64,000 nucleotides of DNA from a gamma proteobacterium SCGC AAA168-P09. GTDB taxonomy: Bacteria; Pseudomonadota; Gammaproteobacteria; Magnimaribacterales; D2472. Made by a program: the position numbers and the translations under genes. Position 1 is the stretch's first letter, and every line of letters starts with the position of its first letter. Below, one piece after another: positions 59,001 to 64,000 of this stretch. The DNA is taken from positions 186,001 to 250,000 of the forward strand of contig ARRL01000001.1 of assembly GCA_000385055.1 (NCBI GenBank), in the 5' to 3' direction. The notes beneath the pieces are model-generated. The model saw only the letters and a list, made by a program, of their open reading frames with translations, ran no database searches and had not been told where the DNA came from.

Positions 59001-60475
59001 TAAATCCTAAGGCTTTAGTGTCAGTAAAGCTCGTTTCAGAGCCTGGCGTAGGAACAATAGCATCTGGTGTTGCTAAAGCATACGCTGATTTGATAACAAT
59101 CTCAGGCCATGATGGAGGAACAGGTGCAAGTCCGTTAACCTCAATAAGATATGCTGGTTCACCATGGGAGCTGGGACTTGCTGAGGCACATCAAAGTCTT
59201 AGAGATAGTGGCTTAAGGCATAAAGTTCGTCTTCAAGCTGATGGTGGAATGAAAACAGGTCTCGATGTTATTAAGGCTGCGATATTAGGTGCAGAATCAT
59301 TTGGTTTTGGTACTGGTCCAATGATAGCAATGGGGTGTAAATATTTACGAATATGCCATCTAAATAATTGCGCCACTGGAGTAGCAACACAAAGAGATGA
59401 TTTGATTAATCATCATTTTGTAGGTGAGAAAGAGCGTGTTATGAATTATTTTAAATTTATTGCTGACGATGTTAGAGAGCATTTAAGTAAAATGGGGGTT
59501 AATAAGCTTGAGAATATTATTGGACAAACTCAGTATTTAGAAAAAATAAAAGATTTAGATCAACAATATAAATCAATTGACTTAACGGATCTTCTTTTTA
59601 AAGATAAAGAACTGAATGAGTCATTTTATTGCACCTCAAATAAGAATAAGCCTTGGGATAAGGGGCTATTAGCAAGAAAAGTTTTAAAACAAATAAAATC
59701 TTCAGTTGATAAAAATGAATCAATCGATATAAACACACGAATATCAAATACAGACAGATCATTTGGAGCATTAATATCAGGATATATAGCAGATAAACAT
59801 GGCGAGGCGGGATTAAAAAAACCAATAACAATAAATTTAAAGGGTTCTGCAGGTCAAAGCTTTGGTTGTTGGAATGCGAATGGATTAATTCTAAATATAG
59901 ATGGTGATGCCAATGATTATGTTGGAAAAGGAATGAATGGTGGAAGAATTGTAGTTAAAAATAGTCATGAGTATGCATCTTCTGAACATAATCCTTCTTT
60001 GGTAGGTAACACCTGTTTATATGGAGCTACCGGTGGAGAGCTTTTCATTTCCGGAAGGGCTGGTGAAAGGTTTGCTGTAAGAAATTCAGGCGCAAGTGCT
60101 GTAATAGAAGGAGCAGGTGATCATTGTTGTGAATATATGACAGGTGGTCATGTAACAGTCCTTGGTTCAGTTGGTGCAAACTTTGGAGCTGGTATGACAG
60201 GAGGTTTTGCATATGTTTTAGATGAGGATAGAACTTTTTTTGATAACTGTAATAGAGGACTGGTTAATCTTGAACGGATTACAACTGAGGATATGCAATC
60301 CCATAGAAAGCACTTAAAAGAGATTATTAACAAACATTACAAGTATACGAACAGCCAGAAGGCTAAAGACCTAGTTGACGATTTTGATAAATATGAGCCT
60401 TATTTTTGGCTTGTGATTCCTGCAGCATCTAATATTCAAGATTTACTAAAGGCAACAACTGCAAACGCTGCTTAA
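56042..60475 (+). CDS. gltB: Glutamate synthase large subunit
   Basis: 1477 residues from the ATG at 56042; a TTG 21 bp upstream is less likely. The N-terminal glutaminase nucleophile is Cys14 (KDNCGFGLVANI), exposed after removal of a short propeptide. The FMN-binding synthase domain shows SGEGGEAVERYGTLKMSKI and GHDGGTGASPLTSIRYAGSP; the 3Fe-4S cysteines are in GCKYLRICHLNNCATGVATQ; the C-terminal GXGXG beta-helix ends the protein (GATGGELFISGRAGERF). Makes two glutamates from glutamine and 2-oxoglutarate with GltD. Its 3' end overlaps convergent aroB by 4 bp. Confidence 0.97.
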   Translation: MPGLFKKNEFKDNCGFGLVANINGVKSHKIITSSINALVSMTHRGGVGSDGKTGDGCGLLFDIDHQYFIDIISKEQGIEIEENFAIAQVFYKEDLIKTLPKIKKILKNENLQLITHRLVPTQEKILGKIASECMPQIYQLFIKPMNKDFSQDIFETSLIHARKFIEEIYMDDEVLYVCSMSSKTIVYKGLMLPNAIKEFYIDLNQENFKASTCVFHQRFSTNTSPRWHLAQPFRLLAHNGEINAIRGNRNWVKARSSKFLTPFIPKIQKFKELVNETGSDSSSLDNMIELLVKGGVDIFRAIRMVLPPAWQNIQTLDPDVRGFHEYNSMHMEPWDGPAGIVMADGKWAICVLDRNGLRPARFQLSKDNIITIASETGVNPIDEKDIVKKGRVKPGGMLAIDTSKGMIFDEMSIDNNLKQKFPYRKWLKENAIYIESRLDSYEGPGLKKFEPSKFLQSSKLFLLFKEERTSVIKPLAIDSQEGTGSMGDDTALAVMSKMHRQIYDFFRQQFAQVTNPPIDSLREAAVMTLETCYGPELNIYEETPDHAKRLVTTSPVLSYRKLNSILNNPYFKSIEINLSFSENSNLDTAIKKLQDEVVAKVKKGASIIHLIEDLPQEGNLPINALLAVGSVHQRLVKLGLRSDANIIVTSSSARDTHQIACLIGFGATAVYPTLAYQTILDLTHRNELKGDAHENCSRYRKGVNKGLLKIISKMGISTISSYRGSQLFEIVGLDKDVVDLCFTNTESRVRGKKLKDLDLELRSLNENARSNIADMNVGGLLKYIHGGEYHTYNPEIVKKLQEAVNSGSNNIYQEYASLVDNRPPAMLRDLLKVNPGKEKIDINKVESQKKILNRFDSAGMSLGALSPKAHETLAEAMNSLGGRSNSGEGGEAVERYGTLKMSKIKQIASGRFGVTPHYLVNAEVLQIKIAQGAKPGEGGQLPGGKVNKLIAKLRYSTPGVTLISPPPHHDIYSIEDLAQLIYDLKEVNPKALVSVKLVSEPGVGTIASGVAKAYADLITISGHDGGTGASPLTSIRYAGSPWELGLAEAHQSLRDSGLRHKVRLQADGGMKTGLDVIKAAILGAESFGFGTGPMIAMGCKYLRICHLNNCATGVATQRDDLINHHFVGEKERVMNYFKFIADDVREHLSKMGVNKLENIIGQTQYLEKIKDLDQQYKSIDLTDLLFKDKELNESFYCTSNKNKPWDKGLLARKVLKQIKSSVDKNESIDINTRISNTDRSFGALISGYIADKHGEAGLKKPITINLKGSAGQSFGCWNANGLILNIDGDANDYVGKGMNGGRIVVKNSHEYASSEHNPSLVGNTCLYGATGGELFISGRAGERFAVRNSGASAVIEGAGDHCCEYMTGGHVTVLGSVGANFGAGMTGGFAYVLDEDRTFFDNCNRGLVNLERITTEDMQSHRKHLKEIINKHYKYTNSQKAKDLVDDFDKYEPYFWLVIPAASNIQDLLKATTANAA

Positions 60476-61542
60476 TTAAAAGCTTTTCTTAGACTATTTA
60501 GATTGTATTTATTGGTTTTGAAGGCTTGCCCTTTCTCATTAATCAAAATTAAATTTAACTTACCCTGTGATACTTTTTTATCATTGAGAATATAGCCACT
60601 AAGATCATTGAATGAATATTTTGAGTAATCTATCTTCAAGTCTAATGACTCTAAGAGATTGATCATGTCATCAAGTTGATATAATTTAATGTGGCCTTCA
60701 AAAAAAGATATTTTTGCAGCTATAACCATACCCAAAGTTACAGCTGCTCCATGTGAAAGTCCTTTATATTTATTATGAGCCTCTATAGCATGACCAAAAG
60801 TATGACCAAAATTAAGAATTGCCCTAATACCATTTTCTTTTTCATCATTTGTCACTATTTTTGATTTAGTTTTAATGGATTCTTCAATTATCTCTTCAAG
60901 TACATTTAATTTTTTTGATTTAATTTTTTCTGCATTTTTCTGTATAAATTTATATAACTTACTATTTCCAATAAATGCATATTTTGTAACCTCACCTAGA
61001 CCAGACTTATATTCTTCATCCGAAAGAGTCTCTAAGAACTGAGTACTTATAAGAACAAGCGTTGGATTATAAAAGGAACCAATAAGATTTTTACCTTGGT
61101 TAATATTAATTGCAGTTTTTCCACCCACGGAAGAATCAACTTGGGCTAGAAGAGTTGTTGGTATTTGAATAAAATCAATACCTCTAAGATATGTTGCTGC
61201 ACAAAACCCTGTCATATCGCCAACCACCCCTCCGCCCAGAGCAATCAAGCAATCGGATCTATCAAATTTTAGATCAGCTAATTTTTCTAAAATATTTTTA
61301 TAGGTATTAAAAGATTTGGATTTTTCACCTTCGTCTATTATATGTAGGTAGATATTTTTTTTACTCTTTAGAACTAATTTGAGCTCTTTAACATACTTCT
61401 TTGGTATACCTGAATCAGTAATAATAAGTACTTTATTTTTATATTTTAGATGAGCTAAAAGATTTTTTTTGTTCACTGCATTTTTAGCAATGATTACATC
61501 ATATTTTGAAGGGCCTTTACCAGTTGTGACAATTTTAGCCAT
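60472..61542 (-). CDS. aroB: 3-dehydroquinate synthase
   Basis: 356 residues. It cyclises DAHP to 3-dehydroquinate in the shikimate pathway. Hallmarks are LIALGGGVVGDMTGFCAATY, RGIDFIQIPTTLLAQVDSSV, GGKTAININQGKNLIGSFYN, and zinc ligands in LNFGHTFGHAIEA. It overlaps the aroK stop by 8 bp and is the second gene of an aroK-aroB pair, as in other gammaproteobacteria. Confidence 0.97.
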   Translation of the reverse strand: MAKIVTTGKGPSKYDVIIAKNAVNKKNLLAHLKYKNKVLIITDSGIPKKYVKELKLVLKSKKNIYLHIIDEGEKSKSFNTYKNILEKLADLKFDRSDCLIALGGGVVGDMTGFCAATYLRGIDFIQIPTTLLAQVDSSVGGKTAININQGKNLIGSFYNPTLVLISTQFLETLSDEEYKSGLGEVTKYAFIGNSKLYKFIQKNAEKIKSKKLNVLEEIIEESIKTKSKIVTNDEKENGIRAILNFGHTFGHAIEAHNKYKGLSHGAAVTLGMVIAAKISFFEGHIKLYQLDDMINLLESLDLKIDYSKYSFNDLSGYILNDKKVSQGKLNLILINEKGQAFKTNKYNLNSLRKAFN

Positions 61543-62044
61543 AGTTTTTAACTAATTTTATGATCTCTGCAGAAACTTCTTTGCTAGACTTGCCTTCAGT
61601 ATTAACAACATAATCAGAAACCTCTTCATAAAGACTTTCTCTAGCTACATGCAGCTCTTTAAGAATCTTTCCTGGATCTCCATTTTTTAAAAGAGGCCTA
61701 TCTTTATCTTTGGATGTTCTTTCAAGCTGAACTTCTATAGGTGTTGCTAAATAAAAAACAGTTCCTCTTGAAGAAAGAAGTTCTCTATTTAATTCTGAAA
61801 GAACTATTCCGCCGCCTGTAGATAATACAATAGAATTTTGTTGAACCATCTCTTCAAGAATTTGACCTTCTCTTTTTCTAAAACCTTCTTCGCCCTCAAG
61901 ATCAAATATCCAATCAATCGAAGCCCCTGTTCTAGATTCTATTTCCTCATCCGTATCAAAGAAATTTAAAAATAGTTCACTAGAAATAATTTTTCCAACT
62001 GTTGATTTTCCTGATCCCATAGGACCAACTATAAAAATATTCAT
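61535..62044 (-). CDS. aroK: Shikimate kinase
   Basis: 169 residues. It phosphorylates shikimate. MNIFIVGPMGSGKSTVGKII holds the Walker A; FDTDEEIESRTGASIDWIF binds shikimate, and VLSTGGGIVL plus ERTSKDKDRPLL (lid and substrate binding) follow. It is divergent from ponA/mrcA, 105 bp apart. The pilM-Q genes usually found between ponA and aroK are missing. Confidence 0.95.
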   Translation of the reverse strand: MNIFIVGPMGSGKSTVGKIISSELFLNFFDTDEEIESRTGASIDWIFDLEGEEGFRKREGQILEEMVQQNSIVLSTGGGIVLSELNRELLSSRGTVFYLATPIEVQLERTSKDKDRPLLKNGDPGKILKELHVARESLYEEVSDYVVNTEGKSSKEVSAEIIKLVKNYG

Positions 62045-62149
62045 ATATGATTTATCTTTTGATTATAATTATTTTACCACTGAACTATAAAAAATAGTTT
62101 TTTTGATAATAAAAGATGTAATCTAGAGTAACAATATTCATAAAAACTT

Positions 62150-64000
62150 ATGTTGAAAATAACTAAATTTCTTTTTTGGATAAGCATTTCAGGTAGTGTG
62201 CTAGCAATAATCATTGTGTTGGGTTCATTTTTAACATTAAGGCCGTCTCTTCCAGAAATTTCACTTGTTGATGAGGCTCAGTTACAAATGCCATTGAAAG
62301 TATACACGGAGGATGGTGTCTTAATAGGTGAATATGGAGAAATTAAAAGAAGACCAATTAGTTTTGAGGACATACCTCCATATATCAAGGATGCATTTTT
62401 AGCTGCAGAAGATGATCAATTTTTTTATCATCAAGGTATTAGTTATACAGGTTTAATTAGATCATTCATTAGATGCTTGAGTTACAGTGGGTGCTATGGC
62501 GGTGGTGGCACCATTTCAATGCAGGTAGTTAGGGGCTATCTTCTAACTAGAGATCAAACAATTATAAGAAAGGTTAAAGAAATATTCCTAGCATTAGAGC
62601 TTGAAGGAGAGCTAAGTAAAGAAGAGATTTTTGAGTTATACGTTAATAGAAATTTTTTTGGTAACAGATCTTATGGTATTGAAGCTGCTGCAAACACTTA
62701 TTTTAATAAAAGCAGTTTAGATCTCACTTTATCTGAGTCTGCTGCAATTGCAGCAATGGCACAATCTCCATCAAGAATAAATGCTATCAAGGCTCCTGAA
62801 AGAACAAAACAAAGAAGAAATTGGGTTCTGTCCAGAATGCTTAAACTTAGAATGATTGATGAAAATGAATTCAATGATGCTGTAAATTCATCACTAGCTA
62901 TTTCAAGAAATATAGATTTATATGATGTTGATGGAAGATTTTTAGCTGAACTTGCTAGACAAGATATTATTTCAAGATACGGATTATTGGCATACAAGAA
63001 TGGCTGGTCTGTATTCACTACAATTAATTCAAAATCTCAAGATAATGCAAATTTAAATATTGTTACTGAACTTGCAGAATATGATAAGAGACATGGCTGG
63101 AAAGAGGCACAAAATTTTATAGATTTATTCTCTAATGAGCAGCTTCAAAATTTATCTGCATTAAATATTGATTTTCTTTCAGACGAGTCAATGTATTCCA
63201 ATTCTTTTGATGATGAAACAAGCCTTTCAAATAATATTAATGTGATATTTGAAGATTTTCCTTTTTATAAAACACATTCAAAAGGCATAGTAATTAGTTT
63301 CAAAGACAATAGTCTTTTTTTCATCAATGAAGAATTAAAAATAGACTCAATTTCTTGGTCATCTGAATACGAATGGGCAAGAAAAAGAATTTCAATCAAT
63401 CAAAGAGGACCTAAACCAAATTCATTTAAGGATTTTTTGAACGTTGGGGATTTTGTTTATTTTAAAAAAGAGGGAGATTTTTTATTATTAGATCAAATAC
63501 CAGAGGCTGAATCAGCACTTGTTTCTATTAATCCGAGCACTGGAGCAGTTAAAGCCTATATAGGTGGCACAAGTTTTAATAGAAGTAACTTTGATAGAGC
63601 TCGCCTTTCTTATCCTCAATCGGGTTCAAGCTTTAAACCATTTATTTATGCTACTGCTCTTGCAGGACAATATAATACATCGTCATTAATAAATGATGCG
63701 CCAATTGCTTTTGAGGATAAAAATCTTGAAAGTGTTTGGAGGCCTCAAAACTATACTGGAAAATTTTATGGTCCAATCTCTATTAGAGATGCATTGATTC
63801 GATCAATTAATATAGTCTCTATAAAACTACTTAGAGAAATTGGAATAGGCAAATCTCATAATTTTATTCAAAATTTTGGATTTGAGAAATCAAGACTGCC
63901 ATCAGATCTTTCCTTGGCACTGGGCTCTGGAAATTTTTCACCAGTTGAGATGGCTCGTGCGTTTGGCGTGATTGCAAATGGAGGCTACTTAGTTGATCCA
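62150..64000 (+). CDS. mrcA: Penicillin-binding protein 1A, 3' truncated by window edge
   Basis: 617 residues are visible with the frame open to the last base. A short cytoplasmic tail and one membrane helix (about 10-32) precede the family 51 glycosyltransferase domain (AAEDDQFFYHQGISYTGLIR, GGGTISMQVVR, EIFLALELEGELSKEEIFEL and YVNRNFFGNRSYGIEAAA). After the PBP1A-type insert, the transpeptidase domain has the active-site SSFK in SGSSFKPFIYATAL and the SxN motif SINIVS. It makes and cross-links peptidoglycan at the inner membrane. Gene position beside aroKB is the gammaproteobacterial norm. Confidence 0.95.
   Translation, partial: MLKITKFLFWISISGSVLAIIIVLGSFLTLRPSLPEISLVDEAQLQMPLKVYTEDGVLIGEYGEIKRRPISFEDIPPYIKDAFLAAEDDQFFYHQGISYTGLIRSFIRCLSYSGCYGGGGTISMQVVRGYLLTRDQTIIRKVKEIFLALELEGELSKEEIFELYVNRNFFGNRSYGIEAAANTYFNKSSLDLTLSESAAIAAMAQSPSRINAIKAPERTKQRRNWVLSRMLKLRMIDENEFNDAVNSSLAISRNIDLYDVDGRFLAELARQDIISRYGLLAYKNGWSVFTTINSKSQDNANLNIVTELAEYDKRHGWKEAQNFIDLFSNEQLQNLSALNIDFLSDESMYSNSFDDETSLSNNINVIFEDFPFYKTHSKGIVISFKDNSLFFINEELKIDSISWSSEYEWARKRISINQRGPKPNSFKDFLNVGDFVYFKKEGDFLLLDQIPEAESALVSINPSTGAVKAYIGGTSFNRSNFDRARLSYPQSGSSFKPFIYATALAGQYNTSSLINDAPIAFEDKNLESVWRPQNYTGKFYGPISIRDALIRSINIVSIKLLREIGIGKSHNFIQNFGFEKSRLPSDLSLALGSGNFSPVEMARAFGVIANGGYLVDP

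Overview
The window looks like ordinary chromosome from a small-genome, AT-rich (roughly one third G+C by eye) marine gammaproteobacterium. Gene order supports this. rpe-trpEGDC-coq7, purD-purH-fis, rsmE-gshB-tonB-ruvX, dnaG-rpoD and hemE-gltD-gltB-aroB-aroK-ponA all recall Pseudomonas-type gammaproteobacterial neighbourhoods. Strong AT bias, tight gene packing, a TonB-dependent receptor, DmdA-like and betaine-homocysteine methyltransferase genes, and no pil genes between aroK and ponA fit a streamlined pelagic lineage such as SAR86. The lineage is an inference; no rRNA is present.

Layout. 1-5728: end of rpe, a small exported DUF192 protein, and a translationally coupled trpE-G-D-C block ending in an SF2 helicase. 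5732-10069 (minus): coq7, purD, purH, fis and a histidine phosphatase. 10100-17348 (plus): rsmE, gshB, a TonB-like protein, ruvX, dnaG, rpoD and a glycosyltransferase. 17371-18579: a duplicated tRNA leader with a 5' half-tRNA, a DUF4345 membrane protein and the intact CAT-anticodon tRNA; this resembles the scar of an integrated element. 18627-22953: an old-yellow-enzyme relative, a DmdA-like GcvT-family protein, a tiny lipoprotein and an LhgO-type oxidase. 22931-29702: an alpha/beta hydrolase and a glycoside-use locus (GPH symporter, a Gfo/Idh-aldo/keto reductase fusion, GH3 glycosidase). 30081-31257: a candidate SAM-II/SAM-V riboswitch and betaine-homocysteine methyltransferase. 31331-34057: a frameshifted exported protein, two possible small ORFs, hflX and DoxX. 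34123-36488: a promoter with a perfect 19-bp Fur-type palindrome driving a TonB-dependent receptor. 36605-40648: tRNA-Ala, divergent oxyR/katG, and cysE.

40655-52218 is a long minus-strand accessory block. It holds a membrane fatty-acid-hydroxylase-type protein, type II pantothenate kinase, a DUF305-LVIVD protein with a perfect (CCATAT)10 tract, a small membrane protein, a Bax-inhibitor-like protein, a di-haem cytochrome with a beta-helix partner, a di-iron ferritin-like oxygenase behind a 21-bp palindrome, and a CobT/CobS-like pair. 52358-64000 returns to core genes: tesB, hemE, gltD, gltB, aroB, aroK and the start of mrcA/ponA.

Functionally, methyl-group metabolism (DmdA-like protein, BHMT with a SAM sensor, cysE), iron and peroxide control (Fur site, OxyR-KatG), and sugar import and hydrolysis stand out from housekeeping. 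The most unusual items are the riboswitch, the half-tRNA scar, GltD with an extra N-terminal domain resembling an integrase arm-binding domain, gltB turned round relative to gltD, the two-enzyme fusion, and the orphan CobST pair.
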